A DNA stretch of 64,000 bases, from assembly GCA_963995525.1 (NCBI GenBank), contig OZ023205.1, positions 57,452,098-57,516,097 on the forward strand, given 5' to 3'. Position numbers and translations under genes: made by a program. The notes under the pieces were generated by a model, which was not told the DNA's origin, did not search any database, and saw only the letters and a list, made by a program, of their open reading frames with translations. How positions within the stretch are numbered: position 1 is the stretch's first letter; every line of letters begins with the position of its first letter. The DNA is from Escarpia spicata (taxonomy: Eukaryota; Annelida; Polychaeta; Sabellida; Siboglinidae). Below are positions 46,513 to 59,474 of this stretch, piece after piece.

Positions 46513-49129
46513 ACTAACCGTTAACAATTAACCTATATAAATATAAAGAACTATAATTTGATGGTTTCCAAAACATACGTCAATCTTCAGCGTCAATGCT
46601 CCAGTCACGTTCCCCAAGTCTCGGGAGAAGCAGATGTTACATTTCAAAAAAGGGAACAAGGGCAGAAACAACAAATCAAACCAATCTCAAAAAGTGTTGT
46701 TTCCAAGCTCGCTAGGACACACCACAATGCACTATAAAAATCACAACATGACCTTATTGAAACAAATATATATCGTCTGACCTGATAAATTCACGCCTTG
46801 AAGGCTTAACCCCAACGACACCCACAAACGTTATACCGCATACAATGTGCGTGAATTACAACTTGTGTCAACCATGTTTTATTCATCATGCTCCTGCAGT
46901 CTCAGGACTTTTGTTAATATAGGGAACAATTTCCTAGCGATCATTTAACAGGTTCTACCAAACAATTAAATTGTTATATATTTCGTCGTCAGTCGGAACC
47001 AGACTTCGTTTGAAGGTCTAACAGGATTATCAACGAACAAATAAACAAGACATCACATGACCAAGGACGAATTTGAATAATCTATAGTCCAATATTTGTC
47101 TATCTGTGTGCAACCAATCCTTCAGGGATATTCGCACTGCTAGCCTTTACACAAACAACAAATAGTGTATCAACTTATTCTGATATAGAGTTTGCACTGT
47201 TCATTCACTAATTACTTCGTGTCCTCCAGTCCCACCATCTTTCTCAACTGAGAAACATGCTTTATTGATATCTGTGTAACTTGTTAAATTCAAAATATTA
47301 AAACAATCTATTTGAACGCCTCTTAATATCCTCGTCTTTAGAGTTTTTAAACCATCCCCATACGACAGTGTTTCCATCAATGAAATCCTGATCCGACGCG
47401 GATCCGTGCAGCAGGACGTTGTAGCTGCACGCGGTGGTTAGTCTGACTCCTAACACGGCATCCCCCGCATCTGGGAGCGAGAATGCTGGGTCCGGTTTCT
47501 GTCGTGACGAAGAGAATAGACAACGACGTTGACTAACATTGACTTGCCCACGATATGGAACTATGTCCGCACGTTAAATGATTAAACTGCTACTTACAGA
47601 GCAATATACCCGTTGCGTGCGTACATTACTTGAGACTCTTGTCCGTGTTTATCTAGTGTGAACAAGTACTCAGTGCCAAGTGGTAGTCAAGTGCCAGTCA
47701 CTAGAAGTTTTATTCGGTATACAATCTTTCCTGTTATTGATTAATAATGTATTCATTATAACACATTTTATAGAATATAATTAATTGTTATCTCCATCGA
47801 GTCCCTCTACCTTTTCTCGCTTCCTTAGTTTCCACGTGTGATTCAGGCTATATTGGGAGAATTTCGGGAGCAGCGGTCCGTGTACCCGTCGCAATTTTTG
47901 GGTCATTGTAACTTGTGATGTGTCCCTGCATCACCTTTTAAATTGTACCCCATATATGCATTATGAACGCATTTCTGAGCAATAGACAACCACATTGTGG
48001 CTGCTTGCGACTTGAGAGCAATGGTTTATATTGTGCGCTGAAACTGCTTGTGTCGTGCTAAGTGTTTACTAGGTAAAGTAAGTACCACATGCTGTGCGTG
48101 TCACTGCTCGAATATGTTAGGCCCGTGAACACGTATGATTTTTTGGGTTGTCTGCAGTACTAAGACATGAAGTTGCATCTACAGAAGCGGTGCTGTGGAA
48201 AATTTAACTAGTCATTCGGAACATTCTATTCGTAAAATGTTAATAATGCATGAGACGGCATTATATAAGTGTGTCACGAACTGGTAGCAAATAACCAGGG
48301 CCAGCGGGTGTAAATAACATTGCTCCTGGTCTGTGATTGAAACTCGTCGTGTGATGTAGGTCGCAATGACGTCGCTGATGGTTCACAACCTTTGCAAATT
48401 GCTTACACGTTTGCAAATTTGTAAAACAACAAACGGTACGCCTCAATTTCGTTGATTTATTGCACTGACGCACAACAAACATGCTCATTCCATTCAAGTT
48501 CATTCGTTCTCAAATTGCGTCGTCAGTTTCGGCAGAGGATCTTCTGCGCGCATGCAACCGTGCTTCGATTTTGACGCACATTTCACACCCGTGGATTTAC
48601 CCGTGCCAAATACAAATACAAACGTTTAGTTATGTTCATTTGAAATAGTTAATAATAAAAAAAATTCAAATCAAAATGAACAAATGGAAAAATAACAAGC
48701 CAGTTAAAGGAACGATAACAATCTAGTTAGTTCAATGACACTAACAACAGAAAGCACTGAGAGTGTGCAATGCTATCAAACTGGACTTGCACGTGTTGAC
48801 AATCGAGTATTTATAATAGTTTCAACACCAATGTACACCGTAAATGGGCAAAAAATAACTCCAAAGCTTATTTGTTCAACTAATGCGTGTTCAACGAGAG
48901 CAACCATGGCATTCGTAAATATCAACGACGCGAATAGAAAGGACGACCGATCATATCAGCATTGTTTTCAGGCTTCCAGTAAGATACCATGTTTCCGATA
49001 AGATGTCATATAGTAACCTAGCTTACCGACCACAAAAAGCCCGTTAAACGGTTTGTAAACACATACAATTCAGCTGCATCAAGATGGTGATAATGCCAAA
49101 ATAATAAAAAATTACATACACAAACACAC

Positions 49130-49138
<9 letters not shown>
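46513..49138. other. spacer between TTAA element copy 1 and microsatellite
   Basis: No recognised gene. A tRNA-like GCGGTGGTTAGTCTGACTCC at about 47437 may be an old SINE head. The 88-codon open frame at 48735-49001 (+) has no known motif and AT-rich flanks; I do not call it a gene. Confidence 0.5.

Positions 49139-49222
<84 letters not shown>
49139..49222. repeat. (CA)n microsatellite
   Basis: About 42 uninterrupted CA units. The Val/Cys open frame on the other strand is only this repeat. Confidence 0.97.
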
Positions 49223-49224
<2 letters not shown>

Positions 49225-49368
49225 CCAAATATAGACCAAGTCTATTCTCGTCACTACATGCATGTTGATTGCTTTTGTTACACTTGTCGCACTTCGTTGG
49301 ATCATCTCATTGATGTTTCCGCTCATGATGTCGATGTCGTCTAGTTCCTGTTGTGTCTCGAATCGATT

Positions 49369-50128
49369 TCACAGTTCGAATTGGAATTCTATCTTTTTTA
49401 TTCCGATTTGTGTGGTTTCTACACTTGGTGGCCTCTTGTTTATTAACTTCTTCCTTTCAGCCTTGACGTCCAGTTTGATGTTGCTCATTACCATTCTGTG
49501 GTCACTTCGGACGTTGACTTGGTTGATGACAGTTACGTCACTGACCATGTCTGGCCTGTTTGTCACGATGTAGTCAATTTCGTTCTTTGTTTCTCCATTT
49601 GGGCTTTTCCTTGTCCATCTTCTCCTTGCTTTTTTGATGTTGCCCATTCTACCAAGGTGTCGCCTCTTTCGTTGTTCACACCTACGCAAAATTTGCCTGT
49701 TGCCGTTTCCGAAATGCCTGTTCGTTTCCCTACTTACGCATTAAAATCTCCCATCACTGTCGTGTGGTGGGTTGGCTTTTCTAATGTCTCATCCACGTCG
49801 TTGTAGAAGTCTGTGTTTTCTTCTGAGTATGATGTTGTTGGTGCATAATGCTTGTACTATCGTCCGTTTGTAGCGATTTATTGTGCATAGAACAACTTCA
49901 GCAACTCTGTGGCTGATGCTGTTAACCCTCACTATTATAGTATTTCCATTTCTTGTTTATGAGAAAGCCTACTCTTGCTTTGCCGTTGTTCGCCGTGGAA
50001 TGGTATAGTAGGTGTCCGCTCTGTAAGGTAGTGAAGCATTCCTCTCTTCTTCTGACATCTCCAATCCCGATCAAATCCCACCAACCTGGTTTCCCCACGT
50101 TCTTCCTCCAGTTCTTGTACCTATTCAT
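49369..50128 (-). pseudogene. RTE-like LINE endonuclease fragment
   Basis: Minus strand: PGWWDLIGIGDVRRREECFT with LQSGHLLYHS and ARVGFLINKKWK, then after frame breaks RRWTRKSPNGETKNEIDYIV and INQVNVRSDHRMVMSNIKLD. These are the APE endonuclease motifs (DVRR, NEIDYI, SDHR) of RTE-type elements, often labelled craniofacial-development-protein-2-like. No RT domain follows toward lower coordinates, so this is a fragment. Confidence 0.82.
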
Positions 50129-50129
50129 C

Positions 50130-50539
50130 TCTTAGTAGTGTTCTTACATTATATGTTACTATCTTCAGTCTACTTACCGTCGCTCGACGGCTTTTCTTGA
50201 CCCAGAGATTCTTAGCACCCCCCCCCCTGCAACTAGCCCTAGTTGATCCGATCCGCCTCCTTGGTCATATATTCTTTCGATGCTGCTGGGGACTGGGAGC
50301 CTTGAATTGCATACTGGTGTTGTTGGCATACCATTCTACGCTGGCCGGTTAGAGTTAGAAAGGGGACGACGTAAGGTGAACGAAATTGCCCTTTTTTACT
50401 TTTAAATATTACCTGTGGTATATCCTCCCAAATTAGGCTTAGTCAAATAGCTAAATGCTTACATTACAATACAATTTATGAATATTGTCAGTCATGGTTC
50501 CATATATATATATATATATATATTGATGCGCATAATACA
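50130..50539. other. SLC28: SLC28 upstream region
   Basis: Includes a C-rich run at about 50217-50226 and a (TA)n run at 50503-50523, just upstream of the first ATG codons. No clear promoter motif beyond the AT run. Confidence 0.5.
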
Positions 50540-50572
50540 ATGAGAGTTGCAATTGGTTTCAGTTGTACAACT

Positions 50573-50680
50573 ATGACGAATGTTGAACTAACTAAAATTC
50601 GACATCGTCCGGAAGAAGGAGCGCCACCTATTGGACAGACGAACGGAGGAACGTTCAACAAAGCGTATGAGAACGGGGAC
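50573..50680 (+). CDS. SLC28: SLC28 exon 1
   Basis: 36 codons, phase 0 out, donor GTAAGT. Hydrophilic cytoplasmic start ending AYENGD. The upstream in-frame ATG at 50540 would add 11 residues. Confidence 0.75.
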
Positions 50681-53600
50681 GTAAGTAAAATAGCTTTATT
50701 GACGGTATATTTAATAATCACCGTTGTTGTTAGAAATCTAGTGCGTCTTTCATGTCTAACACATTTCCCAAGCTTCGCCGCTTTCAGCAGCTCTCAAAAC
50801 ACCTTGCAATATTTAAAATTGATAGGTCCTACTCATATTCTAGTGTCCTCACCCGACCCGCATGTTTGAATTGATTTAATTAAAATGTTGGTATATGAAG
50901 TCAAGCTGTACTCTAGCATTATGCATCGGGACAAATATAGATCTACACAGTGGAGTAACACTTCCCAGCGAAATACAACTACAGAAACGAGCAAACCTCA
51001 GGATGGCTAATTTTCATCTGGAGAGTTGACGATTGATCCTACGTCAGTCGTTAGGTTCGTCTGCTTTCCCTGCACCACACATGTTCTAACAATGATGGAA
51101 ATGGATATCAAAATATGGTCAAAGTTCGGACAAACAAAAGAGTGATTATATGAGAAATGCGATTCTTAATGAGTCCCAACATACATTTGGCGCTGCATCG
51201 TTTCAGTGTGCAATACATGGCATAACATTTATTACATAACATGTGTAATCGATTGCGATTACAAATAAAATGTTACTATTACCGCAGGCATGGTATGAGT
51301 ACGAGAATGAATACGACAAATACAATGTGTGTAATCGATTATGGTTACGATAACTTTTGCATTTAATCATGATTACAGTCATGGTTAGATTAGTGTACAT
51401 GCAATTAGCATGTAGAGATTCTTTTTACTTGTGTGCAGCCCGTTCACCCCTGCACTCTTATTGTGATTTTATACCATGCAGTATGCTTTAGCATAATGTC
51501 AGCCAGACCAACAGATTCACAACATATGCCTCATTAAATCAAAAGTTCTTCAGCGATTTTTTAATATTCGTAAAAGCTTTGCTTACGTTAAGTTAACACT
51601 GGGACAATCCCTGGCCCATAAATGCAAGGAACATCGATGTTAATCAAAGCACTCTAGATCGTAGACATCGTCTGTCATTTGATATTTAGGTTCTCGACGT
51701 CTGTCTCACTTTCTTCAAATGCTAAACTAATGTAAACGATATTTTGGAATACATTGTTAAAAATATGTATGGTTTCTTTCAAACACAAGAGTGATCTATA
51801 TATGTTAAATGAAAGAAACATTTTATGAAAGACAATATCCGTACTGTTGATGCAGTATGTCGACGTCGTAACCATCGAAGACAAGTTGCTTTTGTTCTAA
51901 TATATTTGTGAATAAATATGTCCCTTGGTCCTTGGGTTTCTATTTTTTTTACATTTAATGCTATTATTTGTAACATTTTATGATGGATATTTTAACGTGC
52001 TGTTTTGTGCTGTCTACAGGAGTCTGGTATCGCTGGCGGAAAGGCGTTGTCAGTCACAGCCGTGGAAGTTGACAATTTTGAGGATGAAGAGGACGACGAA
52101 CATCCAAACTTGTTCATCCGCGGCGTGCAGGAGATGCAGACGAACGTCCATGAAGAGTGGAAAGCTCACAAGAAGTCGATCATACGGATCATCGTATTGA
52201 TACTACTGGTACTGTACATAGCCTACTTCAGCTGGGCAATGGTCATCGGCCAACTACGTGACGAGGGGTCAATACGACTGCTGTGGGTCACCTGCACGGT
52301 CGTGGTCATCTACGTCATCCATGTAATTGTCAACATAGACTCCGTCAGTGACGTCATCGGCAATGTGCGACGCAAAGTGGCACCACACGAAAAGAAAATA
52401 TCTTGGTCAGTTTGCATACGTTGCTGTGATAATCACGTCTTGCTAAGTTCCGTTTTTTGCTACTAGTGACGGCATAACGAATGCAATTACAGGTGTGTTA
52501 CGACGAATATAACTGTAACTATAACATGGTAGTACTAACGGTAGCCTTACGAAAAACATGATGATAAGTAAATATAAGTGTAACAGAAACGACGATAAGC
52601 ATTGCTATGACTACAAAGATTATAACTTTGTATGGTGAATGTTATAATAAGTATTGAAAACGAAAATACCTATTGCTATGACAACAGTAATTATAAGAAC
52701 TGGTGTCATAAAATACACAAAAAATCATACGGATGAAGATTAATAATTATATAAAACATATTAAACATCACGATAATAAGGACGACGGTAGAGATAACAC
52801 GCAGTATACAAGTATATGTCGTGATTGAGATACCCGTGTATCTTCAGGATTCTGGCCGTCGTCCTCTTTGTCGCTGTCTTCATCTACGTCCTCGTCGACG
52901 TTCTCTTCCTCGCCAAGAAACCCTACAATCTCGTCTCCGGTGCCGGCATCATAGTCTACATTCTCCTCCTTTTCATCTTCTCCTACAACCCAGCCAAGGT
53001 GAGTTCAAGGACACTCATTTCTGTATTGATCACCACCCGAGAGAGCGAAGGATTGCGGTAGTCTGGAGTGGGTATAATGTGTGTAGCAAAAGCGTCCACC
53101 GTCCGGGTGACGCTACACAAAGACGTAGAAGACGTTTTCCCGGACTATTTGTATTACGACATTAATGTTCGGAACAATGACAAAAACACGTAGCATTATG
53201 ATCAATCGATATACGTCAGTCTAACGTACACTGCGAAGCCTAAAACTGGTAAGAACCCTTAGCTAACGGTAATGTGCGTATCCTCTTCTCGATGGCATTT
53301 CAGGTGAAGACAGGGGCGTGTCAGAAATATCTTTATTTGTCCCCACCCGAAATATAAATATTGCAGGAGTCTGGGGTGGGTATTACGTATGTTTCAAGTT
53401 TTACTCGGTGCAAGGGGGCCAAAGTAATATATTTCTATACCATTCACCTCGGTGTATATTTCGGTCCACACAAGAGTTGCCAAAATCGCGAATGCTGGCG
53501 ATCCTGGGTTTAGTTCACTATATACTTGAGCTGCTGAGATGCGTTCAGTACAAAAAAGACGGCGTAGTTGTTCACTTGCCAACGTGCAGTTGCAATCAAA

Positions 53601-56600
53601 CCTAGCAATTACGAGTCGTTACTTTTTACAAACATAATATTCAATAAGTAACCTCGCATTGTTAAATACACGACACGATCGGCAAAGGATCCTAGCATTG
53701 TCCATTCTATGTAGAATGCACTACATTTTATATTAACATGCATTCTTTATTATGATTGTGATGAAAGACATTATTGACAACCATGGACACAAGAAATATC
53801 CAGAAAACATACCATTGTGTAGAACATGAATAGTTGGCAGTGAATTTAAAGGTTAATTACATTTGTGTCGACGACACTGACATATACTACGTGTGATTCT
53901 CCACCAGAAAATGAGTCTCATTATGTTAACACTCACTTTACGATGTAGGTCCAACATGAAGCCGAGGGATGGTCAGGTTTTTTAACTACTGCTAGATATA
54001 TTATCACATAATCTATCTATTTTGCAAAATATGTTTTAGTGAGAACTGTTTATAAGGACTTAAAATATGCCTTTGAACAAGAATATACTCAAGTAATCAC
54101 TAATGTTTTTGATTGGCCATTCGGAGTTTTGCTGCCTCAACCGTTAAATACCTAAAATAGATTTGGCCTTCTTGACATACTGCAATGAAATGCGAAGACC
54201 GTGTTTCCTATTAACACGCTTATCCAGCTAACAACTGTGCAAATAAATTGCATAACTATTAAAATTGGTGGTTGTCAAGAGTAAAATAAATACTCATGCC
54301 TTAAAAGTGTTATTTCTCGGAACACACTTTTTTGTATGACTACCAAAACACCAAGTTAAAAACGAAATTAATTTGTGTTAGATGTGTGTTCGTATGAAGT
54401 AGTCAATAGTGCTAACATTAATTTTTGTTGTTATATGTGTGTTCATGTGATGTAGCCGATCGTGCTAACATTCACTTACATTAGATGTGTGTTCATGTGA
54501 AGTAACGAATTGTCCGAAGATTTACTTGAATTATAAAGAGTGTTTATGCAAGTAGCGAATTCTGTTAATAATTGCTTATGTTATGATATGTGTTCATGTG
54601 CTAACAGTCACCTATGTTATTTGCGCGTTCAGGTAAAGTGGCGGGTCGTTGTATGGGGCATAGGTCTACAGTTCCTCTTTGCCCTGCTCATCCTGCGGAC
54701 GAAATGGGGACACGACGCCTTCGAGTGGCTTGGAGATCGCATCACAGAGTTCTTGCAACACGTCGACGCCGGCTCCATGTTTCTCTTCGGAGATAAATAC
54801 ACGGACCATTTTATGGCATTCAAAGTGAGTCGTCGCTTTTACGAACGGTCTCCTTAGAAAAAGTTGAGAAACATTGTAATAACTGCCTAGTCATAAGAAT
54901 GAATTACGGCGGTGCAATCTGGACGCATTAAAGAGGGGAAATAGAATATAATGTTATATTTTAAACAGTAGGTTAATATTCTGTTTCAAGTACGGTCAAT
55001 CATAGTTGTTTCTTTTGTACTGCACACCGAAGTAATGACCTTCGTTTCTCGTCATGTCATGGTGTCCTTTTCTTTGTAGTTGTTCTTTCGTATATTACAT
55101 TACGTGACATATAGTCAAGGTTTCGTTTTATCATATTTTTATTGTGGTAATAACATAGAATGAGCGATGGCGAGGAAAGAGCGAGACCGCTTAGGAAAAG
55201 GAGTAGACCAAGCTAACAAAAGATGGGGCGGGTGCTAGATAGCTGGAAAAACTGGCGATAATGATAATTGAGAAAGGGGAGCGTCAAAAACAGTGCTGTA
55301 GCCTAATATCTGGGTTAAAGAGTGTCAATAGTATGATCTATTTTTAAACAAATTTATAGGCTTGTTTAGCAAGCATTGCCCTATAAAAATAATTTCAAGA
55401 AAAAGTGACTTTTATAAGAAACCTTGGTTCACTAAAGGTTTGAAATGTTCTTGTGCCAAAAAGAAGAAGCTTTACAAAGCATTTATTATATCCGGCTCAC
55501 ATGAAGCTGAACTAAAGTACAAACCTTATAAAAATAAATTAACATCTATATTAAGGTTTGCTGAAAAAGCATATTACAGCACAATTGTTGGAGAAACAAA
55601 AAAAATAATATAAAAGGCGTCTGGAAAATTATAAATAGAGTAATCAACAAACAACTCAGTACTCCAACATATCCTGCCTATTTTATTAACAATGACAAAG
55701 AGATACATGAAAAGAAGGAAATTGCAAATGGATTTAATAATTTTTTTTACAAATGTTGGACCCAATCTTGCAAAACAAATTAATCTTCCTAAAATTGATG
55801 TAGATATATTTGATTATTTGGGAAAAGAAATTTATAAAAGTATGTTTCTAAGTCCTGTTGATGATCAAGACATCATCAGAACTGTTCAAAATGTTAAGGG
55901 TAAAATGTCAACAGATTGTAATGATTTAAACATCAGCATGATTAAGATCATTGTTGCTCACATTGTAAAACCGTTGAAGCACATATGCAATGTTTCCTTT
56001 ATCACTGGAATATTTCTTAATCAAATGAAAACAGCTAAAGTCATTCCAATATTTAAGTCTGGTGATAAGGGTGTATTTACAAATTACAGACCTATTTCTT
56101 TGTTGCCCCAGTTCTCAAAAATACTGGAGAAATTATACTGTGAGAGGTTAAATAGTTTTCTAGATAAGTGTAACATAGTCAGTTCTAGTCAATATGGATT
56201 TAGATCAAGCATGTCAACATCTCATGCCTTAAAAGAATTGGTCGAAGAAATTACTAATTCTCTTGATAATAATATATATGCCATTGGCATATTTGTTGAC
56301 CTTAAGAAAGCATTTGATACTGTTAACCATGATATATTGGCCAAATTTTTTTTAATGGTATTCGTGGTGTTGCACATCAGTGGATTATGAGTTACTTGAA
56401 AAACAGAAGTCAGTTTATTCACTATGATAATTGTGATTCAGAAATACTCAAAATATCTTGTGGTGTCCCACAAGGATCTGTTTTAGGACCAAAGTTGTTT
56501 ATTTTGTACATAAACGATATTTGTAATGTTTCAAGCATCTTTAAGTTCATCTTGTTTGCTGATGATACTAACATGTTCTACAGTAATAGTGATATGGGTG

Positions 56601-58496
56601 AACTTGTCAGGTTGACAAATATTGAATTGGAAAAGTTACATGTATGGTTTGCAGTAAACAGGCTCTCTCTCAATATATCAAAAACAAATTATATGTTATT
56701 TGGCAAACGTATTATAAAGACACCTGTCTCTATACATATAAGTAAGGAAGATATAAATAAGGTTGAATTCAATTTTTTTTGGGAGTTTTGATAGATAATA
56801 AATTAACATGGAAAAAACAAATTTCTGTGATAAAATCTAAACTCTCAAAGAGTTGTGCCATAATGTACAGAGCCAGCTTTATCATTGACAAACGGGGAAT
56901 GCTTACTTTATACCATTCCCTTTTTCTCCCATACATTATGTATTGCATTGAAGTATGGGGCAATACGTATGCTACTAACTTACATTGTTTAGTAGTGCTA
57001 CAAAAGAGAGTGGTGAGCTTAATTTGTAGAGCTAAGAGGTTGGATCACACTTCTTCTCTATTCTCTGAATTACATATCTTGAAAGTGTAAGATATTGTTG
57101 ATTTACGAACTGCACTTATTATGTACAAGGTAAATAGCAATTTGCTACCAGTGAACATACAAAAGTTGTTGACTTTGTACAGTCCGGTCTATGCAACTAG
57201 ACAAAGCCCAACTTTTAAACAACATTTTGCTCACACCAATTTAAAGAGAATGTGTCTTTCGTTTAAAGGTGTTACACTATGGAATTATCTAGACAATTCT
57301 TTAATATGTTCTAAAAACGTCCATTGCTTAAAAAAATACACTGATAATATTTTGCTTACTTACTAAAAATGTATTGTCTATATTGGACTTCACAAATTGT
57401 TATTCTTTAGCACAAGTGGTATTGGTGAATAATGTATATTTCATTCTTTTAAAAATATAAATTGTATGTTGTAATCACGCATGTTGCATATTGTAAAATA
57501 TTCTTGACTGTAATTATATCAATTGTAAATTGGGCAAGTGTTATAAGTGACACACTTCTTCTTGACCTTTTCAACTTCAAAACTGTGACTTACAATTGTA
57601 TACTTGGCATTTTTGTGTATTGTATATTGTGCATGTATTGTGTTATTAAAAAAAAAATATTGTGCATGTATTATTATTATTATGTTGTTGTTGAATAAAC
57701 TTTCATTCATTAAAAAAATAGTGTGTATTTAGAATTATAATATTTTGTTTACAATTTGGACATTTTGCTGGACAGTAAACTTTTTCATGTTGGTACGATG
57801 CGTCGTCATTCCACTGCGAGTTGTTGTCGTGTTAATGTCATGTTCTTGTCACCTTGTCATCGCCAGGTGCTTCCCGTCGTCGTCTTCTTCAGCACCGTCA
57901 TATCGATGTTCTACTACTTGGGGGTCATGCAAGTAATCATCCACAAGGTGGCGTGGGTGATGCAGGTTGCCATGGGAACAACGGCAGGCGAGTCGCTCAA
58001 CGCGGCCGGAAACATCTTCATTGGACAGGTCGGTAATTGCGGCCATTTTCTATCCGATGCAACGATAGTGTGTTTATTTCTGAAAACTACGATGAAAATC
58101 TGTAGCATGCCAATATTAAAGATTTCTTCATACATGGTTAGAAAAATCCAGCTTCAATTTTCATTCCATTGCATTTTACGTCTGCGAATGTAAACCATGA
58201 GATTTGCCTACTATGTTCCGATTCGGGTCTTCGGTGCCATTTTGGTTTGCTTAATGAAATATTAAGTTATTAATCAGTCCATCATTCAATTTGAAAGTAT
58301 CATCAAGTTCTTGGCAATGGTGTCAGTATCGATGCTGTATTAACGGATATGTTGACCTTTTTCTTTGCAGACGGAAGCGCCGTTGATGATTCGGCCTTTG
58401 ATTCAGGACATGACGTGCTCGGAGATACATTCTGTGATGACTTCCGGTTTCGCCACGATCGCTGGGTCTGTCTTCGGGGCATACGTCCTGTTTGGG
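50573..58496 (+). CDS. SLC28: SLC28-family concentrative nucleoside transporter (CNT), exons 1-6, 3' end off window
   Basis: Sodium- or proton-coupled nucleoside uptake carrier of the plasma membrane. Six exons join in phase to about 375 codons, against a family length of about 600-690. Order: hydrophilic acidic N-terminus ([15 protein letters not shown]), membrane segments [19 protein letters not shown] and [19 protein letters not shown], then [57 protein letters not shown], the conserved [47 protein letters not shown] and [15 protein letters not shown] / [18 protein letters not shown]. The G-Q-T-E-A-P substrate motif is intact. The C-terminal half (including NEFVA) is not in the window; intron 6 contains a TTAA transposon at 59018. 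Start chosen at 50573 ([12 protein letters not shown]); an in-frame ATG at 50540 is possible. Confidence 0.95.
52020..52405 (+). CDS. SLC28: SLC28 exon 2
   Basis: 386 bases, acceptor CTACAG, donor GTCAGT, phase 2 out. Encodes the acidic linker and the first two membrane segments. Confidence 0.93.
52848..52998 (+). CDS. SLC28: SLC28 exon 3
   Basis: 151 bases, acceptor CTTCAG, donor GTGAGT. Encodes [20 protein letters not shown] and [20 protein letters not shown]. Confidence 0.94.
54375..54632 (+). repeat. ~60-bp degenerate tandem repeat ending at the SLC28 exon 4 acceptor
   Basis: Four to five diverged units built on TGTGTTCATGTGAAGTARYGAATYGT and ACATTCACTTANRTTA; the last unit runs into the GCGTTCAG acceptor at 54632. 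Confidence 0.75.
54633..54824 (+). CDS. SLC28: SLC28 exon 4
   Basis: 64 codons, phase 0 on both sides. [20 protein letters not shown] and [20 protein letters not shown], strongly conserved in CNTs. Confidence 0.96.
55330..57720 (+). pseudogene. L2/Jockey-group LINE, 5' truncated, in SLC28 intron 4
   Basis: Same strand as the host gene. Pieces: [15 protein letters not shown] (linker), [38 protein letters not shown] (motif A), [20 protein letters not shown] (B), [14 protein letters not shown] (C), [36 protein letters not shown] and a C-terminal tail ending about 57364. Frame breaks at 55613, 56388, 56789 and 57088. The 3' UTR ends in AATAAA and a short A-run near 57715. Confidence 0.9.
57867..58028 (+). 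CDS. SLC28: SLC28 exon 5
   Basis: 54 codons, phase 0, donor GTCGGT. Ends in [14 protein letters not shown], the helical-hairpin substrate site. Confidence 0.96.
58371..58496 (+). CDS. SLC28: SLC28 exon 6
   Basis: 42 codons, phase 0, acceptor TTTGCAG, donor [26 protein letters not shown] then [18 protein letters not shown]. Last exon visible. Confidence 0.96.
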
Positions 58497-58578
58497 GTAA
58501 GTAGCGAGATTCTCTCGATTGACGGTTTGATCAGTGGTAGTTAATAATGACGACGGTGGCGGCGACGACAATTGTGGT

Positions 58579-58650
58579 CACGATGGGGCAATGATGGGGC
58601 ATTGATGGGGCAATGATGGGGCATTGATGGGGCAGTGATGGGGCATTGAT
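58579..58650. repeat. 15-bp minisatellite in SLC28 intron 6
   Basis: About five units of GATGGGGCAATGATGGGGCATT-type alternation, 80 bp after the exon 6 donor. Confidence 0.85.
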
Positions 58651-59013
58651 GGACACTGAACTGCTTTTATGCAAAGGCAATGCATGTTTTATGTTCACCG
58701 GATACTCGTCGACTGCCGAATGCGACACGGCAACCCCAAATTACCATTATCATTAGACCGTCAATCCTCGGCGATACACCGACAAGTTAATAGCTTGCCT
58801 AGCCCCGATCTTGACATGCTGTTGTTACCACTAATTATTTAACACACTGGACGTATTTGTTCTGGTGTACCGTTGCATTGGATTTAGACGTCGGCAAATT
58901 GGAATTGTTCAGCAGAAACGAATGCTTACATCAACCAGTCTATATCCCGTTTAGATGAGCGATAAAGCCATCGTAATCAGTATTTTACATTTACACTGAA
59001 GCGCAGGTATACC
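58651..59013. other. SLC28 intron 6, nothing recognised
   Basis: No exon with CNT motifs found between exon 6 and the TTAA element. Confidence 0.6.
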
Positions 59014-59474
59014 TTAAAGGGGAAATGAAATGCAGCTGTTTCATGCTACATATTTAAATATATACTATATAAGTATACATTAATGTTAACAGAAACGTAC
59101 TCATTTATAAGACAAACTAAAAAAACGATTTTGTTCGATGCCTAAATCGTCGCTATAGATCACTGCGTATCGCCATCTTTGTTCCAAGCGAGTGGTTTGA
59201 TTCACTCCTATCTAATCAATGTTAAATTTCGGGGTTTTTCGGTTTACTTCATTAGTAGACATTTTGTGCGAAAACAAAGATATGGTGCCCTATTATACAC
59301 GATAGGCGTTCCATATATCAACAAATAACTTGTATACGCGTTCGAAATAAAAAGGTGAAATTAAATGACAACGATTTATAACCAATGAAATCGTTGTTAA
59401 AGTCGCACTTCCCGAACGAAGATTTTAGCTGCCAGAAGGGGGCGGGGTTTTCAAAGCAAAGTTCAGAATATTAG

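Noticed and set aside
48735..49001. 88-codon open frame
   Set aside because: No homology signal, splice context or codon bias strong enough to call a gene.
49139..49222. CRISPR or other regulated repeat array
   Set aside because: Simple CA repeat in a eukaryotic genome; no spacers.
49132..49326. Minus-strand open frame rich in Val-Cys
   Set aside because: Product of the (CA)n microsatellite.
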